From: Pholiota molesta
Taxonomy: Eukaryota > Basidiomycota > Agaricomycetes > Agaricales > Strophariaceae
NCBI GenBank assembly: GCA_014925825.1
Contig: JACGCK010000068.1
Location: forward strand, 124,001 to 188,000
Reading direction: 5' to 3'
Length of the DNA: 64,000 bases
In this document: piece after piece, positions 11,874 through 22,633 of the stretch
Position numbering within the stretch: position 1 is the stretch's first letter
How the letters are laid out: each line of letters starts with the position of its first letter
Notes under the pieces: model-generated
Told to the model about the DNA's origin: nothing
What the model saw: only the letters and a program-made list of their open reading frames with translations
Databases searched by the model: none
Program-made: the position numbers and the translations under genes

Positions 11874-14420
11874 ATGCCCTCATTGCTCCTCTCAGCCGCT
11901 GAATCTACGCCACATCTCACCGGATCAAATCGAGCGCCGATCGGCAAACCCGCGTTACGCCTACCTGCATTCCCCTCTCCTTCGACTTACTCCGTTCATA
12001 ACGATCGTCCAGAACCTATTCCAAGCGACGTCAATGTGAAAGCAGGTGTGAACATGACGCAACTCGGAGCGCTGCGGATGCACAACGCGCTTCAGCCCAT
12101 CTCGCGCCTTAATTCAGACGTCCTCGAGCAGCTCTTCCTCACCGGGGCATTCCTTGCTGCCAGTCATCCCATACCACCTTCGTCCTCATCTTCCTCCACA
12201 TCTCAATTCTCATTGACGCGGACGGTCTTGACGTACGCCCACCTCACCAGCGCCCTCCGACATACCGCCTTGCGCTCGGCGCGGCTCTGGGCGCTCCTCC
12301 TCGACTTTGAGCGCGGCTCGTCTGGATGGAACGCGGAGCTCCTGAGGCGCTCGGCTGGCGTGGGCTTGCAGCTTGTGTGGCAGTGGTCGAAAGCGGCCGC
12401 TGGCGCAGGCTCCGCTACGCACGTTCGACGCCTGAGCGCGGGGAGTAGGGCCAGGATTGATCTAGGGGAATGGGCCTGGGAAGGCCGGGATGATGTGGTG
12501 GTGGCGCGGCGGAGGGAGGGTCGGGTGAAAAGAGCGAGGTTGGAGACGGTGTTGGAGAGGGAGGTCCTTGGGCGGGCGAGGAGTCTGGGATTCGCGGTGC
12601 CTGCGCCGTATTTTGCGTCTGTGCTGCTTGAGAGGCTGGGTGCACCGGGTGGGGTGCTTCCGGAGCTGGAGAGCTTGCGGATCGTCAAGTCGCGTCCTCG
12701 ACGTGGTTCCATGACGCAGGAAGAGGAAGACGGAGACGAAGAGACCGACGAAGACGGGAGAGCGATTTACGTCCCGCTCGGCGTCATTGCGAATGCGCCC
12801 CGGCTCAGGCGGCTAGCGATCGCCGAAAGCAATCTCGCGTTCCACGAACTCCTCTCGTCTTCCTCATCACCTTCCCCATCATCGCAAAGCATACCCCCGG
12901 ATATCGCACCCGTTCCGAGCGCGCCTCTCCTTCCGCCCCCGTCGCCAAGCGCGCTGCGCACGCTGCACCACCTGCAGGCGCTGCACATCGCGGACCTGCC
13001 GCTGCGCACGGCGCCGACGGCGCGCGAGTGGCTGCGCTATCTCACGCTCATGCCGGCGCTGGAGGTGCTCGTGCTGGAGGGCGCGGTGGTGCGCCGCGTG
13101 GATCTGACGCTGCGGGATACGCTCAAAGCGGAAGCGGGTTCTGGGAGTGGGAGCGATGGTGGTGTTCATCCTGGGCCCAGTCATGCGAGTCGAGGCTCGC
13201 AGGGAGAGAGACGAGGCGCCGTGGGCGATGGAGTGGGAGATATGAGAGGGATGGAGGATGAGATGGTTGACTCGGAGAACAGCGCCCTTCCGAAACTGAG
13301 GCTGTTGACGATTGATGCGGCGCTGGAGGACGTGGCCGTCTTTGCGGCGACTTTGCCGCTCCCGTCACGGACGCCGCGGGGGCGGCGGCGGCAGATGAAG
13401 TGGACGCTGCTCTGCGCGGACGCGGACGCGGACACCGGCGATGTGGATGATGTGGAGAGGGTGGTGAACCTGTTCGCGCGCGCTGTTGGCGGTGGTGGTT
13501 CGGCTGGTGGGAGCGCAGCGGCGTCGGCGGAGGAGACGGCGGGGTTGAGCTTGAGCGTCAGGGCGACGGAGCGCGATGTGTATGTGCATCTGTCGGCGTC
13601 GGCGCCGCCTGTTGTGGGTGGTGAGGTGTCTGCTGCTCCGCGTGTCGATGGTGCGGATTCAGATGGATGGGGTCCTGATCCTGAAGCGGGCTTCTCGATC
13701 TACGTGAACTTGCATTGCATGGGTGGCGGCAGCGGCGGCGCTGGCTCTTCCGCCTTGCCTCCTAATCGCACCAGCGTTGATGGCGTCGATGCGCGTCCCA
13801 CGATAGCAGCCACCTCATCTACCGTCCTTTCGCCGGTACTCGCTGCGATGGCGCGTGCGGTTGTACCGCAGGTCTCGTCCCTCGAGCTCGAGCTACCTCT
13901 CGTCGCTTCACCCAACATTCATTCTATGGCGCTGAATGAGGTGCTGCGCCACGCACGGGCGGTGGAGGCGCTGACGCTGGGGGCGAAGGCGGCGAAGGGG
14001 GTGTTGAGGATGCTCCATTGGGAACAGCACACGCGCTCGCGCTCGATGGATGGCGACTCGTCGGTTTCGTCCTCATCTGAGTCAGGGCCGGACTCCGAGT
14101 CTGTTTCGGCTTCGCCTACGACGCCAAGCGCCGTAACCGCGAAGAGCTCGGACACCGATGCCGTCTTGTTGCCTTCTTTGAGGATCCTACACCTTGGTAT
14201 CGAGAGCGCTGTGGGTCCTACGTGGGCCGCACTCCTTCGCTTTGTGAGGGCACGTGTGGCGTATGAGGTACCGATCCAGCAGATTGTTTTCGAAGACAAG
14301 GATACGGAGGACGATTGGCCGCAGGCGCACTTCGCGGGTATGGCGAAGGCGAGAATTCCAGAGGGCCGGATCAGGGAATTGGAGGTGATGGGCGTGGGCG
14401 TTGGGGTGAACAAGTGCTAG
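11874..14420 (+). CDS. F-box-like protein with leucine-rich C-terminal region, intronless
   Basis: A single 848-codon frame. Around residues 73-140 it carries an F-box-like segment (ISRLNSDVLEQLFLTGAF, then TYAHLTSALRHTALRSARLW), the pattern used in Agaricomycetes to recruit SCF ubiquitin ligases. The rest contains scattered leucine-rich segments (RLRRLAIAESN, LQALHIADLPLR, LPALEVLVLEGA-like), expected for LRR-type substrate binding, separated by low-complexity Ser, Gly and acidic insertions. The coding sequence is very GC-rich, so the opposite strand also shows long spurious frames. No stop or frameshift was found, which suggests an active gene. The substrate is unknown. Confidence 0.7.
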   Translation: MPSLLLSAAESTPHLTGSNRAPIGKPALRLPAFPSPSTYSVHNDRPEPIPSDVNVKAGVNMTQLGALRMHNALQPISRLNSDVLEQLFLTGAFLAASHPIPPSSSSSSTSQFSLTRTVLTYAHLTSALRHTALRSARLWALLLDFERGSSGWNAELLRRSAGVGLQLVWQWSKAAAGAGSATHVRRLSAGSRARIDLGEWAWEGRDDVVVARRREGRVKRARLETVLEREVLGRARSLGFAVPAPYFASVLLERLGAPGGVLPELESLRIVKSRPRRGSMTQEEEDGDEETDEDGRAIYVPLGVIANAPRLRRLAIAESNLAFHELLSSSSSPSPSSQSIPPDIAPVPSAPLLPPPSPSALRTLHHLQALHIADLPLRTAPTAREWLRYLTLMPALEVLVLEGAVVRRVDLTLRDTLKAEAGSGSGSDGGVHPGPSHASRGSQGERRGAVGDGVGDMRGMEDEMVDSENSALPKLRLLTIDAALEDVAVFAATLPLPSRTPRGRRRQMKWTLLCADADADTGDVDDVERVVNLFARAVGGGGSAGGSAAASAEETAGLSLSVRATERDVYVHLSASAPPVVGGEVSAAPRVDGADSDGWGPDPEAGFSIYVNLHCMGGGSGGAGSSALPPNRTSVDGVDARPTIAATSSTVLSPVLAAMARAVVPQVSSLELELPLVASPNIHSMALNEVLRHARAVEALTLGAKAAKGVLRMLHWEQHTRSRSMDGDSSVSSSSESGPDSESVSASPTTPSAVTAKSSDTDAVLLPSLRILHLGIESAVGPTWAALLRFVRARVAYEVPIQQIVFEDKDTEDDWPQAHFAGMAKARIPEGRIRELEVMGVGVGVNKC

Positions 14421-15300
14421 GGAATTTCGAGTGTGTGTATTATTTATGATATAGATGCTTTTTTTTGTTGTTATGCTAGATGTACAGTAGTTTTCAGGCC
14501 GTTATATGTGTATTTTTACTCGCTGTAGGTTTGGAAAGTATACCCATCTTAGATGTGTCCTAGATCGTCGAATTTTTGTTTGAATCGGTTTTTCCAGACA
14601 TATGCGCTCACTGAATTTCTCGTAGGTACATAATCACTTTCTATAGTCGATCCCGCTATCCGCGCCGCAATCCACAAATAGAGACCGTCAGGCATGGCGT
14701 TGGGCTATCAACATTTTAATGCTTCAGTTCAATTACCGTAGACGATATGTCAATCATGCCACTGAGTCTGTGGGAAATGATATATTGGCCACAGCCTCGT
14801 AACTCTTGCCCAAACTTTCAGAAACAGATTGGCGCCCACGCGCCGGAGATGTCTTTTATCACGGTTAGCCACATTGCATTCATTCTGTACGAAAAAAGGG
14901 TGTATGTAGTGGCGTCCTTAAATACGCCTCTTCCCGAAATACTCGCCGTCGTGGAAAGAAAATACTAGGACTAGACTCCAAGATCTGATCATACTTGTCT
15001 AGATAATACAAATGATTGAATACTTGACGCACGCGAAGTGAAGAACAAGTGCAAATATAAGTATGTGGTCACACTAGGTCTGCTGATATGAACAATTGGC
15101 GATAATACCCATTCTGACCCACGATACGGCGTAATCGCCCCGATGACGTTGCGAAGGCCTCACTATATTTTGTGGGAGGATGACGGCAGTTACTATTCAA
15201 CGGTTCATGCACATGCGTAATCTGTAATGTTTTCGGCTCGAAAAGCATAAAAGGTCTCAGAGTTTCAATCACGGTTAACCCAGTAACTCTAATCGACCCA
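14421..15300. other. intergenic, no gene recognised
   Basis: T-rich 3' sequence after the F-box-like stop, then AT-rich DNA without a supported gene. Confidence 0.5.
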
Positions 15301-17065
15301 ATGTTCCATCAAAAAGTTCGAGTGGCGATTATGTGCGTCTCTGGCCTCTTCGCCCTATAATCGTTCTGCTTAATTAATTGTATCTCAGAGGGGCAGGCAT
15401 CGGCGGTCTGACCTTATCCGCTGCTCTGGGCGCACTGCAACGCGGTTCTGAAAGCAATGTCGAAGTCGATCTGTACGAGAGTGCTTCAGTCATCTCTGAA
15501 ATTGGCGCTGGGATCACCCTATGGCCACGCGTGTGGAAGATTATGAAAGCCATCGATCTCGGGGAGAAGCTCGAGCGGTTCCTTCCAAGACCGCCGGATA
15601 ATTCGACGCGTAAGTGCCTATCTCACTTGTGCGGATGCATGTTATAGAAACACTATCCGTGTTTATTGTAGGTCTCGTCTTTCAAGTCCGCAAAGGTGAT
15701 CAGCCGGAGGGCTATTTTATCCACGACATTATGATGGAAGGTCGGTTATTATGTTAACGCATTCGACCGCCTGAGTTCATGCGACGGTGTTTCAGGCGGG
15801 TCTACGACGTTTCACAGAGCCGATCTCAACAACTCTGTTAGCAGACTCAGCGGTCGTCTCCACTAGGACATCGCTTCTCATCGTATGAGGAGGTTGGAGA
15901 TGAAATCCGAATTCAGTTCGAGAACGGAACGACGGCGACATGCGATCTGTTGGTGGAATGGATGGCATCAAGTCGACAGTGCGAAAGAGTCTGCTCCTGC
16001 ATCAAGGTCTGCCGATTCACCGTCCATGGAGCCCGTGTGGTCCGGTACTATCGCGTATCGCGGGCTTGTCCAAGAGACGTGTTGGATGAGGTGTTTCCTG
16101 GGCATCGCGCTATTACGCGCCTATGATGGTGAGTGTCGTTATGATGCATGGCAATGTATCTTTATCTCGCCATTGACGAATGCGCCCTAGTACGTTGGAA
16201 AATTCAAGGTTCTTCCGGTTTTCTTGATACAAATACTCCAACGACTAACTTGATTTTAGCACGTCATTGCCTATGCTATTCGCGCAGCTTCATAAATGTT
16301 GCCGCGTTCGTCACAGACCCTTCCAAGCTTGGGACCCCATATGATACTACGGCAATGACTCCAGACGAGATACACCAGAGCTGGTGTCCCTATATAGTCG
16401 TTGACCCGAGGTTCAAATCCTCGTTCGTGTAGTCCGCTGGTATCGAAACTTCGGTGGAACATAAGTATTCATCGCACATCGCGATAGTCTCTCAAAGAAC
16501 CTCTCAAGTGGCCAATTTACCAGGTTGTGGCTTTGAAGAGCTATGTATCCGGACGCGCTCTCTATCTGGTGATGCGGTGAGCGTTCAAAAACTTCCTGAG
16601 AATTCTTCTGAACGTTGATTATGCAAAGGCACATGGATTACCGCCTCATCAGGGTTCGGGAGCTAGTACAGCAATCGAGGTCCGCATCATTTAACTGAAC
16701 ATCTATGGATCTTAATGCGAATTTCCGGCAGGATGCATACGTGTTGGCTAGCCTTCTCTCTGATGAATCATGCGCGAAAGGTAGTATTTAAAAATCGCGG
16801 AGATTTATAACGACATTCGCTGCGTTGAAGGCAACCGTGCCCTGGAGGCGGCAATTGGATGCGGTAGGCGCCTGCATCTTATTTTCCAGGGCTTGAGCAC
16901 GTCAAGGAAGGGGATTCGAATGTCGATACAGAGGTCTTGGACGCGTTGGGGAAAGAGTTGAGTCAAGCGTGGTCATGGGTTTGGAAGGATTCGGCCGAGG
17001 ACGACAGAATCCGCGCATTGGAGAGATTGAATGAAACTGCAGGTCGAGGAATAGAAACGAATTAA
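15301..17065 (+). pseudogene. decayed FAD-dependent monooxygenase (salicylate-hydroxylase-like)
   Basis: The 5' part is still readable: MFHQKVRVAI spliced across an intron to IGAGIGGLTLSAALGAL (Rossmann GxGxxG), then YESASVISEIGAGITLWPRV. Later segments of the group A flavoprotein monooxygenase fold appear in changing frames: TTFHRADLNNS, HRFSSYEEVGDEI, the DGIKST helix, GTIAYRGLV, INVAAFVTDPSKLGTPYDTT, the GDA-type second FAD motif followed by PHQGSGASTAIE, and the C-terminal helices ending at 17065. At least five single-base frame breaks are needed, near 15860, 15955, 16070, 16118, 16290 and 16575. Several look like GGG to GG or CCC to CC contractions. The gene would have hydroxylated an aromatic or polyketide-type substrate; it is now probably inactive, unless the indels are assembly errors. 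Confidence 0.75.
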
Positions 17066-17964
17066 TTGTACGAATAATGCAAATGAAATTGCAAGCATCA
17101 ATGGCCAAGGAAGAACTCTCGGCGCTCGTACAATCCGAGGGTTCAGATCCGCAGGCTGTTCGACAAAGTTATTTCAACTGCAAGCGCCGAGTGCGATATG
17201 CGTGGAGAGATCGCGTTTTGAAAGCCAGAATAGGCGAGGCTACTATGCTCACGACCTCTGGAACACAGAAGTGGATGAGCTAGCCTGTGGCGCTGCACTG
17301 GCGCATTATGCATATGTACCTTCCATCTGAATCAGGAGTCACACCAGAAGTGGGATCACCTGGCTGTTAAGCTAGGTCCCACCCGGTCGAAATCCAACTT
17401 TGCAAACATATCCAAACATCTCAAGCACTTGCCTTTTTTGGTCAACGCGTTGAGCTCTCATGTAGGGATTCTTGGACAATTTCCGCCCAAGATCAAATAG
17501 ATACAAACAATACTTTCGCCCCCCAATCAGAATCCCCGAATTACACACACACACAACCATTACTAATACATCTGCCCTGCTGGGACCTCGCGCTCGAGCT
17601 CACGAATGTCCTAAGTTCCCATTCGCGCCCCAACGCCCATCGCGGCCCCCATCCCATCCACGTCTACATACCACTATTATATACCATCGGGCGGCGGATT
17701 CGCCTGCAGCATCCGGGCATTCCACCGTCGCCGGTCGACGATCATCTCTGCGAAGGGAGGGGCACTTACCGATGTGAGCATCTCTACAGTACATCCATGT
17801 CCATTATTGCTCACCCCTCCATCCAGCTACCGTCCGCGCTCGCGATAAAACATCCGCCCAACAGCAGACCGACCTGTAACAGCTCCGGAACGGGAACACG
17901 GCCATGAAAGGACTCCACGACGACCAGCACTCGACTTCCCCAGCTCCAACACCACCTCCCTATA
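17066..17964. other. intergenic, no supported gene
   Basis: A short frame at 17077-17283 follows the pseudogene stop, but neither it nor other frames show domains. The stretch leads into a repeat-rich block. Confidence 0.4.
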
Positions 17965-18600
17965 CGTTGGAAAGTGAGAGCCGGCCATCCATCACAACGA
18001 CGAGACCGTCAGCTGAACCATTCGCCTCAGCATTCCCACTAAGTACGACGACGATGGAACAGAATGCGCCAGATGCATGCGCTGGGCGCTGTAGAGAGTC
18101 GGCTGATATTCGACATCCAGAGTCGGACGGTTTAGGTGCGTGCTCCATACCGAGTATGACTTGGGCACTCACACTCAGCAGGCGGCGGCTATCGACGACA
18201 ACGACGAGCTGCATCGTCTGGCTCTGGGTTCCTGCAAAGGGCGACGACGACGGAGCGCCATCGACAGCTGGCGGACCACCTTTGCCCTGGATGACCCGTT
18301 GGACGGCCTGCTGGGCGATACAGGGAGTTGGCTGAAATCGGGTGGGACGACATCTAGGGGGGTGTCGGTACGTGCCTCATACTGTATCTGAGAAACAGTG
18401 TTGACATTGCTCGATGCTAATCTAGTGGTATGTGTCACTCATCTGCTCACCTCCAAGGGAAGATGACGACGACGCGCCATCGACAGCTCGCGGATCGCTT
18501 TGGAGGGAGCGTTCGACGCTGGACGATAGAGAGCGTCGGCTGACATCGACAAGGACGACATCTAGGGGTTTCAAGGTACGTACGCTATACTGCATCTGAG
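17965..18600. repeat. dispersed GC-rich repeat, copy 1 (two modules)
   Basis: The first module (17965-about 18178) is closely similar to 20640-about 20860, with an 8 bp length difference. The second module (18213-about 18570) is closely similar to 21236-about 21604 and to 49100-about 49468. In the latter two a 26 bp stretch containing GCGTTCGACGCTGGACGATA is present twice in tandem, whereas here it is single. No protein domain is seen. Confidence 0.8.
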
Positions 18601-20639
18601 AATAGTGCTGATGAGCTATAGGCGACAGATATCGGATGGACCAGATCTTAGGCCCCGCCGCCGACGCCCTTGCGCCTTCCTGCCACGTCGTACAGCTTGT
18701 CCTCGCGGATCAAACATCCCCAAAGTCGACATGCGAGATGGGGGGCGGCCGGTGGACGCGGTGCAACATACCCGGCACGAGCACGGCACGGGTGAGGGTA
18801 TGTCTCTGGCAACGTACACGGCGAGTAATAGGGCGATGGAGATGGGGAGCAGAGCGTCAGTGCCGAGCGGGGGATGCGGGCACTCTGGCGCGCACCTGCT
18901 ACGCGCGGGGTCGTCGCGGGCTACTAGCCCATCGCGGGCATCTGCGAACGCCGTTGCCGGTGTGTAGGACAAGGGCAGACGGCGAGAGCGAGGCAATAGA
19001 TTGGAGGAGAGGACAGGATGCACGGAGACCAGAGGAGAGGAGAGGAGAGGAAGAGAGGAGGATGCGATGGGATGAGGGATGGCAGTCGATTTCTGTAGGC
19101 TTCATAGCATCCTAGGAGACCATGTACGTACGTAGGAACGAATGAAATCAAGTGGGTTCCCGATAATACCAAGTCCGGGTCCGTAAGCGCTAAGCGAGGT
19201 TACTTGGATCTGAGTGCGCTCCTCTGTGTCTGCTCGCCCCCAATGTGTTTTTCGTACCCTGTAGGCTAGTGTAGCCTCCGTGGTTATGGATGGGCCTGTG
19301 TTCTAGCCATACTGGCATTATAAGATCCCGAATTCCAATTGAACCAGATACGGAATCCGAGATATTTACTGATCCATGTCCTTGCGACTAGATATTGACG
19401 AAATCTATAACTTACCTCGGCTGCCCCAGCGTCTCGCCGCCAACTCGAACGGCGTTCGTGTCCTCCAATCCCGTCGGCCGCCTACCACGACTCGCAGCGA
19501 CATTGCAGCTGAAGACAACAACGCCGGAGGCCCGCCGCTGCTACCCCCGCCGTCCTTCCCGCCCTCGACGACGACGGCGATTCGATCGGATGGATGGCCA
19601 TGGGGTATGTACAAGACTTAAAGAATAGCATTTCATACAATAAATATATGGACATGATATTAGCGATAAAGTACGTCCAAAATTCGTTCGTGAATTATAA
19701 ACAACATTCTATATACAACAGTAATTAAGACATCTCCCCTTCTATATACAATAGCAGTTCAGCCATTAGAAAAACTTTATTCAAGTCCAATTTGTCAACA
19801 TTGGGAATTAAAAAGTACAATGTCAAGCAGCTGGACATTCAGGTTAGAATTTATGTTAAACTGACTGAGACAAGACATACCTTGCCAAAAAACAGTCTAT
19901 CTTCCAAAAAAATTATTTGCCAAGATAATACGGCATGCCAAATTATGCCTGAATGGTACGTTTGAATAAGTTTGAGAGGAAGAAACAACACAGAACTCGT
20001 ACCAAATCGCTGAAATATGTCTTTTCTGTACTCTTTTACAGAGATACATATCGTTGACGCCCGCCCAGACGGCCGAAGAGGGTGCGAATTCGAACGAGGC
20101 CCTCGTCGGCGTGATTTTGAAGGGCGCCTCCTTCGCGTTCAAAGCTCACGGCGCCGATATCTCCCCTTGCAAACACTCTTTCGAACAAGCCCTGTCCCCG
20201 CCGCCTCGCAGAATCTCCGCGAGATCGAACCGCCTGCCCATCGCCTATCTCTGCCCTACAAGTCTGTTCGGGTCTGCCCTGTCCGCAAGCCGGCCTAACG
20301 ATTCGAGCCATCGTATGCTAAAGTGGGTGGGTTTGTGGATATTGTCGTTGCTGTTGAAGTAGCTGATGTGGGACTGAAGAAGCAGGTCTTGAGCTTAATT
20401 CACGTCGCCAACACTGCCTTCGACGCGCGATCGCCCATACAAGTAAACCTAACCCCGCTGCCTGCTCGCCCGCAGCCTCAGCTGTGAACGGCAACGCGCT
20501 CGTTCACTCGTTCGCCGCCGCACTTTCTTCCGCCCACTACTTGCGCCTCTGCTGCAAGGAAGAACGAGCCCGGAGCTCGCTGGCCCTCGTTTACCCACCT
20601 CGCCACCTCCCGTTGTCCTTGTGTCAATGCAGCCGTACG
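18601..20639. other. gene-poor region with repeat fragments
   Basis: No supported gene. It contains a purine-rich stretch (19020-19080, GAGAGG-like) and, at about 19440-19600, a segment resembling the repeat units at 56.3-57.1 kb (shared AACTCGAACGGC-like and TCCAATCCC.TCGGCC motifs). The 19.62-19.95 kb part is AT-rich. Confidence 0.5.
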
Positions 20640-20860
20640 CGTTGGAAAGTGAGAGCCGGCCATCCATCACAACGACGAGACCGTCAGCTGAACCATGCGG
20701 CTCAGCATTCCCACTAAGCACGACGACGATGGAACGGAACGCGCCAGATGCATGCGCTGGGCGCTGTAGAGAGTCGGCTGATATTCGCTGGGACGACATC
20801 CAGAGTCGGACGGTTTAGGTGCGTGCTCCATATCGAGTATGACTTGGGCACTCACAGCGG
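20640..20860. repeat. dispersed repeat module 1, second copy
   Basis: Nearly the same sequence as 17965-18178, including the CGTTGGAAAGTGAGAGCCGG start and the GATGCATGCGCTGGGCGCTG segment, with an 8 bp difference and several substitutions. Confidence 0.8.
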
Positions 20861-21145
20861 GCAGTATGCTGACGCGATTGGACAGGCGGTCGCCCTCCGC
20901 GCAGCGATCGGCGATCTTGTGTTCGAGCATATCAAGTACGTCCCAACGAATCTGTGCCGCAGGCCGCTACTGATACGACTCGACGCCGAGAGGGCCGCGG
21001 CACTTGGCGGTCGATGAGGCGTCGCAGGTGTAAGCGGGAATGGCGGGGGCGCGGGCGTCGTATGTGGCGAGATCGTCCGTTCCCTGACGCGCAAGCACTG
21101 AAGTACTGAAGCCTCGTTTCGTTAGTACTGCTTGGACGCCGGCGC

Positions 21146-22215
21146 CACGGACTCTGACGTACTGTATACGCGCAGCGCCGAGCCCGCTTTCTTGCGCCAC
21201 GTAGGTCCCACCTTGTCGACCTTCCATCTAACCGGATCGTCTGGCTCTGGGTTCCTGCAAAGGGCGACGACGACGGAGCGCCATCGACAGCTGACGGACC
21301 ACCTTTGCCCTGGATGACCGGTTCGACGGCCTGCTGGGCGATACAGGGAGTTGGCTGAAATCGGCTGGGACGACATCTAGGGGGGGTGTCGGTACGTGCC
21401 TCATACTGTATCTGAGAAACAGTGCTGATCAGCTATGGGTGGACGCCACGGCCAGCTGGACCATCTGCTCACCTCCAAGGGAAGACGACGACGACGCGCC
21501 ATCGACAGCTCGCGGATCGCTTTGGAGGGAGCGTTCGACGCTGGACGATAGAGAGCGTTCGACGCTGGACGATAGAGAGCGTCGGCTGAAATCGACAAGG
21601 ACGACGCGCTGAGCACCTGCGAAGTTGCCTCGCGACGCATCAGCGGAGAAGGTCGACCAAGCAGAGGCCAGTGCTCGTTGGGATCGCGTCTATGGTCTTG
21701 GCCGACGCCGCCAGATTGCCGCCAGAATAGTGCACGGTGTGAACAGCTGCAGTTTTTTTTTTTTTTTGCATATGTACCGTGTCTACAACTTTCCGACTAC
21801 ATATCTTGGCAAATCCTGTGGGTACATCTCTCTATAACCTCCTGCCAACGTACATCATGATCAGCACTGACCGCGAGATCCTCATGCACCGCGCCATCCA
21901 GTTCCGGGTGTGAAACTAGGATGGCGGTCAGGCTGCATAGTTGTCACAATGGCGTGTTTGTTCTTGAGTCGCAACGCGGTTGAAGCGAAGCTGATGCGTT
22001 GACCGACACGCACTCGAAGGGGTTTTCGGTGTCGATGCTCATACGGGAATATTTTCTGGAGATGTTGGATGGCGGCGCTGTGTATGCTAGTCCAAGTTCG
22101 ATCCCTGCGCGAATTCGGATTCATACCCTTCTCCGGCCGGATCTGTACAAATGTCGCAGTCGGGCATGTTTTCACTGCATTGGCACCGCTCTCGAAATTG
22201 AAATGGATATGTCTT
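21146..22215. repeat. Helitron-tail duplication, copy A, left part
   Basis: Near-identical to 49010-50079. Together with 27825-30057 it forms a 3,303 bp unit interrupted here by the copia element. It contains the module-2 repeat and a T run at about 21754. Visible differences in this part are C/T near 21217 (at a CpG) and G/A near 21384. No convincing gene is seen, although short frames exist. Confidence 0.9.
22211..22215. repeat. target-site duplication GTCTT (left)
   Basis: GTCTT flanks the copia element on both sides (22211-22215 and 27820-27824) and occurs once at the matching empty site near 50080. Confidence 0.92.
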
Positions 22216-22608
22216 TAAAGTTACGTGCGCAGGTAAGTAACTCAGACGGACACGATAGGGTGTAACGGCTGTATTTCACCTAAAGTTACGTGCGCAGGTA
22301 AGTAACTACAGTGAATATTAGTCTAGGTTAATTAAAGGTAGAAAAAGGGTGTACTGACCTCAGACGGACACGATAGGGTGTAACGGCTGAGGTGCAGAGA
22401 AAAATACACAGTGGGATATGTGCGCGCGCGGGAAGTGCCGCGCGCGATGGCGTGCTACTAGCTAGTAGGTAGAGTGGCGCGTGAGTGAGCGGCCCGAAAT
22501 GGTATGTCTAAGTAAGTAGATAAGAAATGGAGGGCGCGAACACAAAGAAAGAATGAAATGAAATAAAAGAAATATGAATATCAAGAGCCATGTCAGTTTA
22601 CACCAACA
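22216..22608 (-). repeat. copia 3' LTR
   Basis: A 393 bp repeat matching 27427-27819. On the element strand it begins TGTTGGTG and ends CTTTA, not the usual CA. Inside are two direct repeats: TAAAGTTACGTGCGCAGGTA occurs twice, and so does CGGACACGATAGGGTGTAAC. Confidence 0.93.
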
Positions 22609-22617
22609 CTCCCCTAA
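22609..22617 (-). other. copia polypurine tract
   Basis: On the element strand TTAGGGGAG abuts the 3' LTR, the expected plus-strand primer position. Confidence 0.65.
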
Positions 22618-22633
22618 GCTGGATGACTCTCCC

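Noticed and set aside
12203..13589. Long minus-strand frames opposite the F-box-like gene
   Set aside because: They arise from the high GC content and codon bias of the plus-strand gene; they have no domains and no start context.
21146..21200. Helitron 3' terminus (hairpin plus CTRR) at the shared left border of the two tail copies
   Set aside because: The border is sharp, but the minus-strand end reads ...GTCCGTG without CTRR and no convincing hairpin was seen, so the terminus stays unassigned.
22000..22215. Possible small coding gene in the Helitron tail (MTDTHSKGFSVSML...)
   Set aside because: Frame present in both copies only because the DNA is nearly identical; no domain, no splice support and overlapping frames on the other strand.
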